DNA of 64,000 nucleotides from Deltaproteobacteria bacterium GWC2_55_46 (GTDB taxonomy: Bacteria; Desulfobacterota; GWC2-55-46): positions 806,001-870,000 of the forward strand of contig LVEI03000001.1 of NCBI GenBank assembly GCA_001595385.3, given 5' to 3'. Made by a program: the position numbers and the translations under genes. The notes under the pieces are model-generated. The model saw only the letters and a list, made by a program, of their open reading frames with translations. It made no database searches and was not told the origin of the DNA. Positions 20,459 to 30,015 of the stretch are shown piece after piece (position 1 is the first letter of the stretch; the number at the start of each line of letters is the position of its first letter).

Positions 20459-21310
20459 ATGATCTGGTTCAAGAAAGACCTCTTCACCAACGGAGAGGAA
20501 AGCAAGAGCGTAAAGGTCCCGTATGGCCTCTGGGTCAAGTGCGACCACTGCGGCGAGATAATCTACAAGAAAGAGGTCGAACGGAACCTGGACGTCTGCC
20601 CGAAGTGCGACTACCACTTCCGCATCTCCGCGAGGGCCAGGATAGAGATAACCTTCGACGAGGGGACCTTCAGGGAATTCGACGAGCGTATGGAGCCGGT
20701 AGACGCCCTTGAGTTCCGCGACCTCAAAAAGTACAAGGACAGGATCAAGGCCTCTCAGAAGGAAACGGGCCTCAAGGACGCCATGATCACAGGCGAAGGG
20801 CTCATAGGCGGGCAGAAGGCCTCAGCAGCCGTATTCGAGTTCTCGTTCATGGGCGGCTCCATGGGCTCTGTAGTGGGCGAGAAGATAACCCGCGCGATAG
20901 AGCGCGGGATAGAATCAGGCTCTGGCGTGGTCATCTTCTCATCCTCCGGAGGAGCGAGGATGCAGGAATCGATACTGTCGCTTATGCAGATGGCCAAGAC
21001 CTCCGCGGCTTTAGCGAAGCTCCGGGAGGCGTGCCTCCCGTACATATCCGTCCTTACAGATCCCACGATGGGAGGGGTCTCAGCGAGCTTTGCCATGCTC
21101 GGAGACGTAATCATAGCAGAGCCAAGAGCGCTTGTCGGTTTCGCCGGGCCCAGGGTCATAGCCGAGACCATACGGCAGAAGCTCCCGGAGGGCTTCCAGA
21201 GGGCAGAGTACCTCCTTGACCACGGCATGCTCGACATGATCGTCGAAAGGAAGCTCATGAAAGAGACCATCTCGAAGCTCCTTTCCATGCTCAATCCGCG
21301 CTGCCGTTAA
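20459..21310 (+). CDS. accD: Acetyl-CoA carboxylase carboxyltransferase subunit beta
   Basis: Part of the carboxyltransferase that makes malonyl-CoA for fatty acid synthesis. The 283-residue protein has the four-cysteine zinc finger C28, C31, C47, C50 and a crotonase-fold core with [11 protein letters not shown] and [12 protein letters not shown]. The trpBA-accD-folC neighbourhood is widely conserved. The stop is followed by the folC ATG after a single base. Confidence 0.97.
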   Translation: MIWFKKDLFTNGEESKSVKVPYGLWVKCDHCGEIIYKKEVERNLDVCPKCDYHFRISARARIEITFDEGTFREFDERMEPVDALEFRDLKKYKDRIKASQKETGLKDAMITGEGLIGGQKASAAVFEFSFMGGSMGSVVGEKITRAIERGIESGSGVVIFSSSGGARMQESILSLMQMAKTSAALAKLREACLPYISVLTDPTMGGVSASFAMLGDVIIAEPRALVGFAGPRVIAETIRQKLPEGFQRAEYLLDHGMLDMIVERKLMKETISKLLSMLNPRCR

Positions 21311-21311
21311 A

Positions 21312-22592
21312 ATGCCCTCAACTGGCCCCACCATTAAAATGCTGCTCGGCCTCGAAAGGCACGGCATAAAGCCGGGCCTCGCGAGAATATCAGAGCTTCT
21401 GTCGCTTATCGACGACCCTCACAAGGCATATCCTGCAGTCCACGTGGCAGGCACGAACGGCAAGGGTTCTACCTCCGCCATCGTGGCCTCGGTCCTCCGC
21501 GAGGCGGGCTTGAAGACCGGCCTTTACACCTCCCCTCACCTCTCAAGGTTCAACGAAAGGATACAGGTATCAGGAAGGCTCGTATCCGAAAAAGAGCTTG
21601 CCCTGGCCGCCCGCGTTATAAAACGGGCTTCCCGAAGGATGTCAAAAGAGGCCTCACCCCTCACATTCTTCGAGTTCACAACGGCGATGGCCTTCCTCCA
21701 TTTCAAACTCAGGCAGGCCGACATAGCCGTAATTGAAACGGGCATGGGCGGCAGGTTCGACGCGACGAACGTAGTCGTCCCCGAGGTCTCTGTCATCACC
21801 AATATAAATATCGAGCATACCAGATACCTCGGGAAGGGATTGAAGGACATAGCCCGTGAAAAGGCTGGCATCATAAAGCCAGGAAGGCCGGTCATAACAG
21901 GCGAAGATAAGGCTGCCGCCCTTTCTGTCATACGCGGGAAGGCACAAGAGTCCTCATCCGCCCTCTATGGGCTTGGCAGAGACTTCTCCTCAACCGGGGA
22001 GCCGGCCTCTTTCGATTATTCGGGCTTAAACTTAAAGCTCCGCGGCCTGAAGCTAAAGCTCCTCGGCCAGCACCAGATCAAGAACGCCGCCCTGGCCCTC
22101 GCGGCAATCGAAGTCCTTAAAAAAAGGGGCTTCAATATACCTGTAGCGGCGATAAGGGCAGGGCTCAGGAAGGCCCTCTGGCCGGGAAGGCTCGAAGTCA
22201 TATCAAGGCGCCCCCTCGTGGTCGTCGACGGCGCGCACAACCCGGCTGCCGCGGCCGTCTTAGCCGATGCCCTCAAGGGACTCAAGTGGAAGAGGCTCAT
22301 AGTCGTTGCCGGCATAATGGCCGACAAGGACGTGGACGGGGTCTTGAAGGCCATTCTGCCGCTTGCGGACGAGGTCATAGCGACAAGCCCCGGAAATGAA
22401 CGGACCCTGCCTGCCACAGAGCTCGCCAAAAAGATAAAGCGGCTCGGCAAGCCCGCAATCGAGCGTCCGCGCGTAAAGGACGCGTGCGTTGAAGCGTTGA
22501 AGATGGCCCGCCCCGGCGACTGCGTCTGCGCTACCGGATCTCTTTTCACCGTCGCTGAAGCGCGTGTTTTCCTCAGGCGCTCTCTCATTTAA
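21312..22592 (+). CDS. folC: Folylpolyglutamate synthase / dihydrofolate synthase
   Basis: Mur-ligase-fold enzyme adding glutamate to dihydropteroate or folates. The 426-residue protein has the P-loop GTNGKGST (47-54), the SPHLSRFNERIQV folate-site segment, ETGMGGRFDATN and the C-domain motif DGAHNPAA. It starts one base after accD. lptD follows after a gap of under 100 bases. Confidence 0.95.
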   Translation: MPSTGPTIKMLLGLERHGIKPGLARISELLSLIDDPHKAYPAVHVAGTNGKGSTSAIVASVLREAGLKTGLYTSPHLSRFNERIQVSGRLVSEKELALAARVIKRASRRMSKEASPLTFFEFTTAMAFLHFKLRQADIAVIETGMGGRFDATNVVVPEVSVITNINIEHTRYLGKGLKDIAREKAGIIKPGRPVITGEDKAAALSVIRGKAQESSSALYGLGRDFSSTGEPASFDYSGLNLKLRGLKLKLLGQHQIKNAALALAAIEVLKKRGFNIPVAAIRAGLRKALWPGRLEVISRRPLVVVDGAHNPAAAAVLADALKGLKWKRLIVVAGIMADKDVDGVLKAILPLADEVIATSPGNERTLPATELAKKIKRLGKPAIERPRVKDACVEALKMARPGDCVCATGSLFTVAEARVFLRRSLI

Positions 22593-22675
22593 CCCACCTT
22601 TGGCTTGTAAAATACCCCCCTTATGTGCTAACGTTTCGAACTTACCCGCATTACACTCTCCAAGGCAAAAAAACA

Positions 22676-24835
22676 GTGGCGCCCGTAAGAAAACCCTTGA
22701 TCATAATAATCTTACTGCCGCTCCTCTTTATCCTCACATGGGGCGCCCGGGCCGAAGAGGCTCCCACCGGAGACCTCTTCAACAAAGAGACCCCTGTAGA
22801 GGTCACCGCCGACACGATAACCTATGACAAGACTACCGATACATACCACGCTACCGGAAAGGTGGAGATGGTCCAGGAAGGTACGAGGCTCCTGGCGGAC
22901 GAGGCCATACTCGACATGGCCGCCGGGGTAGCGACCGCATCCGGCGACGTGCGCGTAACAGACGAGGGCGGCGGCGAGCTCTCTGGCAAGAGCCTGCAGT
23001 TCAACATGAAGGACAAGACAGCCGTCCTTGTAAACGGCAGGCTCTATTACCGGGAGGGCAACATCCACCTGACGGCCGACACGATTCAGAAGACAGGGCC
23101 GGAATCATACTTCGCCAGGCGCATCACGTACACGACCTGCGACTGCCCCCCTGAGGATGAGCCGGCCTGGAGCTTTGCCGCCACCTCTGCCAACGTGACC
23201 GTCGGTGAGTTCCTTACGGGCTGGAACGCAAGGTTCTACATAAAAGGCGTGCCTGTCCTCTATTCGCCTTTCATCTCGATCCCCATAAAACGCGAACGGC
23301 AGAGCGGGTTCCTGCAGCCCAGGCCCGGCTACTCGAGGCTAAGGGGCTTTGTGCTTGAGACGTCCTTCTTCTGGGCCATAGCCAGAAACCAGGATGCCAC
23401 ATTCTACCTCGACATAGAGACAGAGCGCGGGGCAGGCAAAGGCATTGAGTACAGGTACGCGCGTTCGAGGAACAGCGCAGGGGAGGTCTTTTTCTACCAG
23501 TTCCAGGAGCAGAGCATAGAGCGCATAAGGGAGTTCAGGGACGGCGTCGACAACCTCTCAAGGCCTGAAGAGGCGACGAACAGCAGGTGGAGGTTCAATC
23601 TCCGGCACAGCGAGCTCCTCGCGGGTAACGTGAACATAAGGGCTAACATAAACCTGGTGAGCGACGACGAGTACTTCATCGACTTCGGAAAGGGCACTGA
23701 TGAGAGGTCGCTCGAATCGATAGAAAGCAACGTCTCGATAAGCAAGAACTGGTCGAGCTACAGCCTCGTCGGCCAGTTCAGGGTATTCAACAACCTCCTT
23801 GACGCCGATGACGATGAAACGCTCCAGAGGCTCCCGGAGATAACCCTTACCGGGACGGACAGCAAGATCTACAATACCCCTGTTTACCTGTCAAGCCAAT
23901 CCTCTTTCGTGAACTTCTGGAGGGATGCCGGGACCAGGGGACAGCGCTTAGACATACGCCCAAGGCTGTCGCTGCCGATGAGCCCGGGGGGATATTTCGA
24001 CTTTATCCCTTCGGTCGGGCCGAAGGCTACGTTCTGGTATATCGACGGGGACCCTGAGAAAAGCTACTTTGACAGATTTATCTATGACGTAACCGCCGAC
24101 CTTACGACGACGTTTGTGCGGATATACAGGACGGACCTTCCGCGGCTCAAGTCCCTGAGGCATACCATAAGGCCGAAAGTGACCTACACCTATGTGCCGG
24201 AGGCGGTCCAGGACGACCTCCCCAGCTTCGACGCCGTTGACAGGGTCGCCCCCATGAACAGCATGACCTATTCGATCAACTCTACCCTTACCGGCAAGCT
24301 CTTTGACGGCGATACGCCAGGCTATTTCGACTACCTCTACCTGGACTTGAGCCAGACCTACAACTTCTACGAGGCCCAGAGGGAGCTCACCTCCGCCACT
24401 GATGAAAGGAAGCCCTTCTCCGAGATAACCGGCGAGGTCATCATAAGGCCGGGCCCGCTGGTGACGGCCACCGCGAAAGGCAAATTCGATATATACGAGA
24501 ACCGCTTCAACACCTATGACATCTCGCTCGCGGCGGCGGATAGCAGGGGAGACACCCTGAATATCTCGCACAGGTTCGTAAGGGACGGATCCAATTACCT
24601 TGAAGCATTCCTGAGGGGGCGCGTATCGAAAAGCGTTGACCTCACCTACTTCAAGAGGTACTCGTTCGACGAGTACAGGTCCCTTGAGACCTCCTACGGC
24701 ATCGACTACACGCACCAGTGCTGGAGCGCTACTGTCACATACACGGAGCGCCTCGAAGAAAAGATCGCCTACCTTACCTTCAACCTGCTGGGCCTCGGCA
24801 AGGTGGCCGGCATACAGGGCAGGATCGAGCAGTAA
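22676..24835 (+). CDS. lptD: LPS assembly outer-membrane protein LptD
   Basis: Inserts lipopolysaccharide into the outer leaflet, with LptE. With the GTG start at 22676 the protein is 719 residues and opens with a good signal peptide (hydrophobic IIIILLPLLFIL, cleavage near GARA-EE). An N-terminal OstA/LptA-like beta-jellyroll (VEVTADTITYDKTTDTYHATGKVEM) leads to a long beta-barrel starting near KRERQSGFLQPRPGYS. It ends close to the usual length. A GTG at 22625 in the same frame is possible but would place 17 residues before the signal peptide and lacks a ribosome site; AAGG precedes 22676. Its presence shows the cell makes LPS. Confidence 0.93.
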   Translation: MAPVRKPLIIIILLPLLFILTWGARAEEAPTGDLFNKETPVEVTADTITYDKTTDTYHATGKVEMVQEGTRLLADEAILDMAAGVATASGDVRVTDEGGGELSGKSLQFNMKDKTAVLVNGRLYYREGNIHLTADTIQKTGPESYFARRITYTTCDCPPEDEPAWSFAATSANVTVGEFLTGWNARFYIKGVPVLYSPFISIPIKRERQSGFLQPRPGYSRLRGFVLETSFFWAIARNQDATFYLDIETERGAGKGIEYRYARSRNSAGEVFFYQFQEQSIERIREFRDGVDNLSRPEEATNSRWRFNLRHSELLAGNVNIRANINLVSDDEYFIDFGKGTDERSLESIESNVSISKNWSSYSLVGQFRVFNNLLDADDDETLQRLPEITLTGTDSKIYNTPVYLSSQSSFVNFWRDAGTRGQRLDIRPRLSLPMSPGGYFDFIPSVGPKATFWYIDGDPEKSYFDRFIYDVTADLTTTFVRIYRTDLPRLKSLRHTIRPKVTYTYVPEAVQDDLPSFDAVDRVAPMNSMTYSINSTLTGKLFDGDTPGYFDYLYLDLSQTYNFYEAQRELTSATDERKPFSEITGEVIIRPGPLVTATAKGKFDIYENRFNTYDISLAAADSRGDTLNISHRFVRDGSNYLEAFLRGRVSKSVDLTYFKRYSFDEYRSLETSYGIDYTHQCWSATVTYTERLEEKIAYLTFNLLGLGKVAGIQGRIEQ

Positions 24836-24915
24836 CAGGGAGAACCCATTGACACCCGGCGGCTTATTGGGTTAAACTGGACATTACGCTTGAAACCCGT
24901 AAATTCCTTATAAAA

Positions 24916-25611
24916 ATGGTCTACATGCCCGATGTGCAAGACAAAAAAACAGCCGCAGGGAAAGAGCCCGTCGAGATAGCCTGCGTCGAGTGCGACACCA
25001 AATTCAGGCTCTGGGTCCCGGGAGAAATGCTCCCTGAATGGAAGAAGGGCGTGAGGATAAATTGCGTCAGATGCGGCGCGCAATACCTCGTTAAAAAGGT
25101 GGCCGACGGCTTCGACATAACCCCGGTGGCAACGCCCGCGCCCCCGGAAAGAGTTAAGGTGAGGCACGAGGAATACGAGGAGGCCCGCCCGGCCAAGGGC
25201 CCTGACTCATCCAGCGAATCCGTGCTCATCGTCGAGGACGACCGCCTTTCAAGGGAGATGGTCGCGGCCTCTCTTTCCGAACTTGGCTTCAGGACGGTCC
25301 CGGCCAAGAACGCGGCAGAGGCCTTGAAGGCCGCCAAGGCTCAAGTGGTAAGCCTCATAGTCACCGACCTTTATCTGAAGAACCCGGCTGACCCGGCCTC
25401 AAACATGGACGGAGAAGAGCTTCTCCAGAAGATGCGCTCAACCGGCTTTGAGATGCCTGCGATAGTGACTACAGGGAAGGATATCATAGACGACCTGGTG
25501 CTCGACCCCAAATGGTTCGAACTCAAGGTCAAGGGCTTCATCCAGAAGGGCAACCCGTTCTGGGTTGAGGAGTTGAAGCTCAAGGTGAAAGAGGTTCTCT
25601 ACAAAGGTTAA
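24916..25611 (+). CDS. Zinc-ribbon response regulator (receiver-only output)
   Basis: A 231-residue cytoplasmic protein with an N-terminal zinc ribbon of the MJ0042/PilZ-associated kind (CVEC at 23-26, CVRC at 50-53) and a C-terminal receiver domain from about residue 102. The receiver has the acidic pair E107/D108-D109, the phospho-acceptor D151 in IVTDLYL and a late conserved Lys (GFIQKGNPF). There is no DNA-binding or enzymatic output domain, so it probably acts by protein contact. No histidine kinase lies nearby. The ATG at 24925 is an alternative start. Confidence 0.85.
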   Translation: MVYMPDVQDKKTAAGKEPVEIACVECDTKFRLWVPGEMLPEWKKGVRINCVRCGAQYLVKKVADGFDITPVATPAPPERVKVRHEEYEEARPAKGPDSSSESVLIVEDDRLSREMVAASLSELGFRTVPAKNAAEALKAAKAQVVSLIVTDLYLKNPADPASNMDGEELLQKMRSTGFEMPAIVTTGKDIIDDLVLDPKWFELKVKGFIQKGNPFWVEELKLKVKEVLYKG

Positions 25612-25633
25612 CGCACCTATGGCTAAAAACATA

Positions 25634-25667
25634 AAGCCCTGCCGCTAATTCACGGCAGGGCTTTTTT
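25634..25667. terminator. Bidirectional intrinsic terminator
   Basis: Perfect 11-bp stem AAGCCCTGCCG / CGGCAGGGCTT (25634-25644 and 25653-25663) with a T run on the plus strand to 25667 and a weaker T-rich stretch on the minus strand. It sits between the convergent response regulator and folE2 genes and can serve both. Confidence 0.88.
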
Positions 25668-25678
25668 ATTCAGGCCGT

Positions 25679-26461
25679 TCAAAGAGTCTGCTCAAGGAAC
25701 GCATACGCGCTGTGGTTGTGTATCGATTCCCAGTTCTCGGCCTCGACCCTCAACCACTTGAGCTTCTTTATCCTGCCGAGGTTTATGGCCACTTCCCTGA
25801 CCATGTCCTCGACGAACATCGGGTTGTCATAGGCCCTTTCGGTGACGTACTTCTCGTCAACCCTTTTAAGGAGGGAATACACCGGGCTTGAGGCGGAGCT
25901 CTCGACGGCGGCTATCAGGTCCTCCAGCCAGACGAACCCCTTGAAGCGGACGCTTACCTTCACAACCCCCCTCTGGTTGTGCGCCCCCCTCTCGCTTATC
26001 TCCTTGGAGCAGGGGCATAGCGTGCAGACAGGCACCTCGACCTCGAGCATGAAGTCCTTTTCAGCCCCGAGCGTCCCCCTGTACCTGCACCTGTACTCCA
26101 TAAGCCCCTTTGAATCGGAGACCGGGGCGCTCTTCTCTACGAAATAGGGGAACTCCACCTCGAGGTGGGCGGTAGAGGATATGAGCCTCTTTTTCATCTT
26201 CTTGAGTATCTGCGGGAAGTTCCTGACCGAGAGCTCGCCCCTGTGCTCGTTCAGTATCTCTACGAACCTGGACATGTGCGTGCCCTTGAACTGGTGGGGC
26301 AGGTCGACGTACATGTTGATCGAGGCCACGGTGTGCTGAAACTTGTTCTTCCTGTCAAGCACCACTATGGGGTACCTGATATCCTTGACGCCCACCTTGT
26401 CGATGGGTATGCGCCTGTGATCGCGCTCTGACTGTACATCCTTGAGCTTCTTTTTTGGCAT
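25679..26461 (-). CDS. folE2: GTP cyclohydrolase IB (FolE2)
   Basis: Converts GTP to 7,8-dihydroneopterin triphosphate, the entry step to folate and queuosine. The 260-residue protein has the COG1469 motifs CPCSKEIS and GAHNQRG, and EVPVCTLC before them, in which Cys and His residues bind the metal. I place the start at 26461 (MPKKKLKDV), since AAGGGG lies 6 bases before it; an ATG at 26482 would overlap queD and has no ribosome site. Next to queD, it likely feeds queuosine precursor synthesis. Confidence 0.93.
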   Translation of the reverse strand: MPKKKLKDVQSERDHRRIPIDKVGVKDIRYPIVVLDRKNKFQHTVASINMYVDLPHQFKGTHMSRFVEILNEHRGELSVRNFPQILKKMKKRLISSTAHLEVEFPYFVEKSAPVSDSKGLMEYRCRYRGTLGAEKDFMLEVEVPVCTLCPCSKEISERGAHNQRGVVKVSVRFKGFVWLEDLIAAVESSASSPVYSLLKRVDEKYVTERAYDNPMFVEDMVREVAINLGRIKKLKWLRVEAENWESIHNHSAYAFLEQTL

Positions 26462-26474
26462 TATAACCCCTTGT

Positions 26475-26843
26475 CTATTCATAGTAAGCGGCGGCGGCCT
26501 TCTCCGATTCCCAGACCTTCACTCTGGAAACCTTCACGTTGCCGTCGTTCAACGACCTGGAAAGCTCGGTGTAGATATGCCTCGCGATGTTCTCGGCTGT
26601 GGCGTTCAGAACGTCGAAAGGCGGCAGCTCGTTCAGGTATCTGTGGTCCAGGGGGTCTATTATCGCCTTCGCCTTGCCCCTGAGCGACTTGAAATCGACT
26701 ACCATGCCGAGGCTGTCGAGCCCTTCGGCCCTCACATCTATTTCCACCTTCCAGTTATGGCCGTGGAGGTTCTCGCAGGCCCCCTGGTATCCCCTCAGGT
26801 TATGCGCGGATGAAAAATAAGTTATTATAGAAAGTTCGTACAT
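26475..26843 (-). CDS. queD: 6-carboxy-5,6,7,8-tetrahydropterin synthase
   Basis: Converts dihydroneopterin triphosphate to 6-carboxytetrahydropterin, the second step of queuosine synthesis. The 122-residue T-fold protein has zinc ligands H14, H27 and H29 (SSAHNL and ENLHGHNW) and the catalytic Cys23. It lies immediately upstream of folE2, whose product is its substrate source. No preQ1 riboswitch was recognised upstream. Confidence 0.93.
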   Translation of the reverse strand: MYELSIITYFSSAHNLRGYQGACENLHGHNWKVEIDVRAEGLDSLGMVVDFKSLRGKAKAIIDPLDHRYLNELPPFDVLNATAENIARHIYTELSRSLNDGNVKVSRVKVWESEKAAAAYYE

Positions 26844-27126
26844 CCCTACAGTTTACCATAGACCTTCGGTCCAAAATCAAGTGAAAATCCTATGTAGGCT
26901 CTTATCCCTTGACAGGTATATGCGTCAACGGATATCCTGAAGTGTGCGTTCCTTGCCCATAGGGCCTGGACCGTCCAATTATACCTCATTTTGTGAAACG
27001 GCAACCGCTAACAGAAGAATAGGCTGCCCCAAAATAGCATTATAACGGTAAGCGCTGCTTATCTTGTATATACCGATACGGTTCATCGGCAACAATGCCA
27101 GCCATAAAATTCAAACAGGACCAGTC

Positions 27127-27939
27127 ATGAAAAAAACATTGTGCTTCCTTGCGGTATTGCTTTCTTTAGCCTTTGCCTGGGCGCAGGGTGTGAACGCGGA
27201 GGGTACTCCGAAAGCGGAGTCGAATAAAAAAACGGCGGTCAAGAAGGCGGCTACCCCGGCCAGGACGGTATTCGACCTGGGCCACGGCGAGATATTCTCG
27301 CCAACAAAAGAAGGCGACCTTAATTACACCTCTTTTTACCGGATGGCAGATGAGGCTGGCGGGAAGGCCGGAGTAAACGAAGGGCCGATCACTACAAAAG
27401 CTCTCAAGGGCGTCAAGACCTATATCGTGGCCGGCCCCTCCATGGGCTTCACCGAGCCTGAGGGCGCGGCCCTTAAGAAGTTCGTAAACGGCGGCGGCAA
27501 CCTCCTGGTGCTCCTCCACATCTCGCCTCCTGTGGCGGCGCTTACCGGACAGTTCGGGATAATCGTCTCCAACTTCGTCATCTGCGAAAAGGAAGGGCTG
27601 ATCGACGGCCATTCCCAGGACTTTAACGTTACAAGGTTCGCGGAGCACCCCGTCACATCAGGCCTGCAAAAGGTGGCTGTATACGGTACCTGGGGGCTCA
27701 TGGCCGACCAGGGCGCCATCGTCGTAGCCTCCACATCAGATCAGGCGTGGATGGACACCGACAGGAACAGGACGTTCACTGAGAACGAGCCGGTCGAGAA
27801 GGTCGGGATAATAGCCGTGCGTGAGGCCGGCAAAGGCAAGGTGGTGGTCGTGGCCGACGATGCCCCGTTCGCCAACAAGTTCATCGGCGAGGCCGACAAC
27901 ACCAGGCTTGCCGGGAACATACTGAAGTGGTTCAGATAA
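27127..27939 (+). CDS. Exported DUF4350 / GATase-like domain protein
   Basis: A 270-residue secreted protein of unknown function. The start at 27127 gives a signal peptide (KKTLCFLAVLLSLAFAWAQG) and follows AGGA; an ATG at 27064 in frame would put 21 hydrophilic residues before it. The mature part (from FDLGHGEIFSP) resembles class I glutamine-amidotransferase-like DUF4350 domains, with KFVNGGGNLLVLL, AEHPVTSGL and GKGKVVVVADDAPF. No catalytic Cys-His pair of an active amidotransferase is evident, so it is probably a binding domain. ResB follows 7 bases later. Confidence 0.7.
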   Translation: MKKTLCFLAVLLSLAFAWAQGVNAEGTPKAESNKKTAVKKAATPARTVFDLGHGEIFSPTKEGDLNYTSFYRMADEAGGKAGVNEGPITTKALKGVKTYIVAGPSMGFTEPEGAALKKFVNGGGNLLVLLHISPPVAALTGQFGIIVSNFVICEKEGLIDGHSQDFNVTRFAEHPVTSGLQKVAVYGTWGLMADQGAIVVASTSDQAWMDTDRNRTFTENEPVEKVGIIAVREAGKGKVVVVADDAPFANKFIGEADNTRLAGNILKWFR

Positions 27940-27946
27940 TAACGGC

Positions 27947-29002
27947 ATGAGAAACGTCTGGAGGTTTTTCTCCTCCTTATACCTGACCATAACGCTCGCG
28001 GTGCTTATCTGCGGTGTCTCTGCATGGGGATCGATGGTCTCCATGCAGAACCCGCGCTTTTTCAGGGCGTTCGACCAGGAGGTGCTCTTTCCCCTCATCT
28101 ACTCCCTGGGCACAGGGTACTTAAAGCTTACGCTATGGGTATATCTGCTCATGGTCCTGATGGCGCTCTTTGCCATAAACACCGCCGTCTGCACCATTGA
28201 CAAGGTCTGGTCGATAGCCGCCAGCAGGAAGCCCTGGCAGTCGTTCTTCCCCCATATCGTCCACATTGGCTTTCTCATAGCGCTTCTTGGGCACCTCATC
28301 GGAAGCATTTGGGGCTTCAGGAGCTACGGCAATCTTCTCTACAAGGGGGAATCTATCCCCGTGCCGAACCAGCCTGGCCTTCATGTCCGCCTCGACGGCG
28401 TCGATATGAGGACCTCGCAAGACGGCGAGATCGAGTACCTCAAGACGGGGCTCACGCTCTTAAAAGATGACAAAAGCGTGGCCGTCGCCGGGGAGGCCGG
28501 CATAAACAGCCCCCTTATATACAAGGGCATAGCCTTCTACCATCTGGACCAGGGCGAGAGCCCGACCGGATTGGTCCTTGATATCGATGGCAGCTCAGTA
28601 GAGGTCAAATTGGACGGCGCCTTCACCGCCCCGGACGGAAGCCACTTCCGGCTCGGCGTCCTTTACCCGGATTTCGCTATCGACGGGTCCGGGCGCCCCT
28701 ACAGCAGGACCGGCGAGTTCGCCAACCCGCACATAGAGGTAATATCCGGCGACGGAAAGGCGTCTTTCCTCGATGTCTCGGCCCCCGGAAGCCGTCTAAG
28801 GCACGGCGGGCACGCTATAACGCTTACCGATTACGTCTACAGCCCTTACGTAGTGCTTACAATCAACAAAGACCCAGGTATCACCTACATCATAATAGGC
28901 TCAATAGTGCTTGTGGCGGGCATGGCGCTGCTCCTGTTTTTCAGGGGTGAGCGCGCCGAGCTTGTCCGCCAGAGGCCGGGGCCGCCGGAGAGCGCGACTT
29001 GA
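27947..29002 (+). CDS. resB: ResB-like cytochrome c biogenesis protein
   Basis: A 351-residue membrane protein of the ResB/Ccs1 family, which with ResC/CcsA delivers haem to periplasmic apocytochromes (System II). Hydrophobic helices lie at about 8-28, 58-80 and 100-125, with a large periplasmic region (about 130-315) and a final helix near 310-335. SIWGFRSYGNLLYKG and PLIYKGIAFYH are family-like. No ResC partner is in the window. The many c-type cytochromes nearby fit the role. The next gene starts in its stop codon. Confidence 0.8.
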   Translation: MRNVWRFFSSLYLTITLAVLICGVSAWGSMVSMQNPRFFRAFDQEVLFPLIYSLGTGYLKLTLWVYLLMVLMALFAINTAVCTIDKVWSIAASRKPWQSFFPHIVHIGFLIALLGHLIGSIWGFRSYGNLLYKGESIPVPNQPGLHVRLDGVDMRTSQDGEIEYLKTGLTLLKDDKSVAVAGEAGINSPLIYKGIAFYHLDQGESPTGLVLDIDGSSVEVKLDGAFTAPDGSHFRLGVLYPDFAIDGSGRPYSRTGEFANPHIEVISGDGKASFLDVSAPGSRLRHGGHAITLTDYVYSPYVVLTINKDPGITYIIIGSIVLVAGMALLLFFRGERAELVRQRPGPPESAT

Positions 29003-30015
29003 TACAGGAATTATTGATACTTGCCTTCTGGCTGATCGTCATAATAGCCGCCAGCGAAATATTCACAAACGCGATCGAGTCCCTCGGCGCGAAGCTCAAG
29101 TTCTCAGAGGGGGTCACCGGGAGCATATTCGCGGCGGTCGGGACCGCTTTGCCAGAGACCATGGTGCCGCTCGTGGCCATATTCGGCGGCAACGGAGCCA
29201 AAGTAAGCGAGGAGGTCGGCGTAGGGGCGATACTCGGTGCGCCCTTCATGCTCTCCACCCTTGCCATGTTCCTCATAGGGGCCGCGATCTGGCAGTTCCA
29301 GGGAAAGAGGAAGAAGACGCACCTTACGCCGGAGCGCGGAGGCTTCAGGCGCGATATCGAGTTCTTTCTCTTCGCCTTCACGCTGGCCTTTCTCGTAGCC
29401 TTCACGCCGCAGGAGTACAGGCTCATAAGGGTCTTCGTGGCCATAATCCTCGTCCTCGCCTATTTTTATTACGTCCTTGAGACAGTAAAGGCCAGCGCGG
29501 CGCTTGTAAAGGAAGGGCACGGCACTGAAGAGTCGAAGTCGCTCTACCTCGGCGTGATATTCAAGGACCACATGGCCATCGTCGTAGTCCAGCTCATCGT
29601 CGCGCTCGGGCTCATAATCGTCGGGGCCAAAGGGTTTGTCCACGGGGTAGAGTCCCTCGCTGATATACTCGACATCCCGGTAATAGCCCTCGCGCTCCTC
29701 ATAGTGCCGGTTGCTACCGAACTCCCGGAGAAGATAAACAGCATACTCTGGATCCGGAAGGGCAAGGACACCATGGCAGTAGGCAACATCACGGGCGCCA
29801 TGGTCTTCCAGGGAAGCCTCCTTCCGGCGATAGGCATATTCCTGACCCCGTGGACCGTGAACGTCACGGTCGTGGCGAGCAGCGTCGTCACGATAATCGC
29901 CGGGATCTGGCTCTACTTCATCGCCATGAGGATAACGAAGATCACCCCGTGGTTCTTCATCGTAAACGGCATCCTCTACGCTACCTTCGTCTACATAGCG
30001 CTGACGCTCTCATGA
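28999..30015 (+). CDS. Sodium/calcium exchanger-family antiporter
   Basis: A 338-residue membrane protein with about ten helices in two halves, as in the CaCA (YrbG/CaxA) family. The two alpha-repeats are visible: GTALPETMVPL near residues 50-60 and VPVATELPEKINSI near 234-247, each with the conserved Glu. It probably exports Ca2+ or another cation in exchange for Na+ or H+. The start is TTG at 28999, overlapping the resB stop as TTGA. The following prenyltransferase overlaps its own stop. Confidence 0.85.
   Translation: MIQELLILAFWLIVIIAASEIFTNAIESLGAKLKFSEGVTGSIFAAVGTALPETMVPLVAIFGGNGAKVSEEVGVGAILGAPFMLSTLAMFLIGAAIWQFQGKRKKTHLTPERGGFRRDIEFFLFAFTLAFLVAFTPQEYRLIRVFVAIILVLAYFYYVLETVKASAALVKEGHGTEESKSLYLGVIFKDHMAIVVVQLIVALGLIIVGAKGFVHGVESLADILDIPVIALALLIVPVATELPEKINSILWIRKGKDTMAVGNITGAMVFQGSLLPAIGIFLTPWTVNVTVVASSVVTIIAGIWLYFIAMRITKITPWFFIVNGILYATFVYIALTLS

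Noticed and set aside
24843-24874. Inverted AACCCA / TGGGTT after lptD as a terminator
   Set aside because: Short stem, long loop and no T run.
26844-26950. preQ1 riboswitch upstream of queD
   Set aside because: No preQ1-I or -II pattern could be traced on the minus strand.
29850-30011. Longer start for the MenA-like gene
   Set aside because: The extension is antiporter sequence in another frame; ATG 30012 in an ATGA overlap is the natural start.
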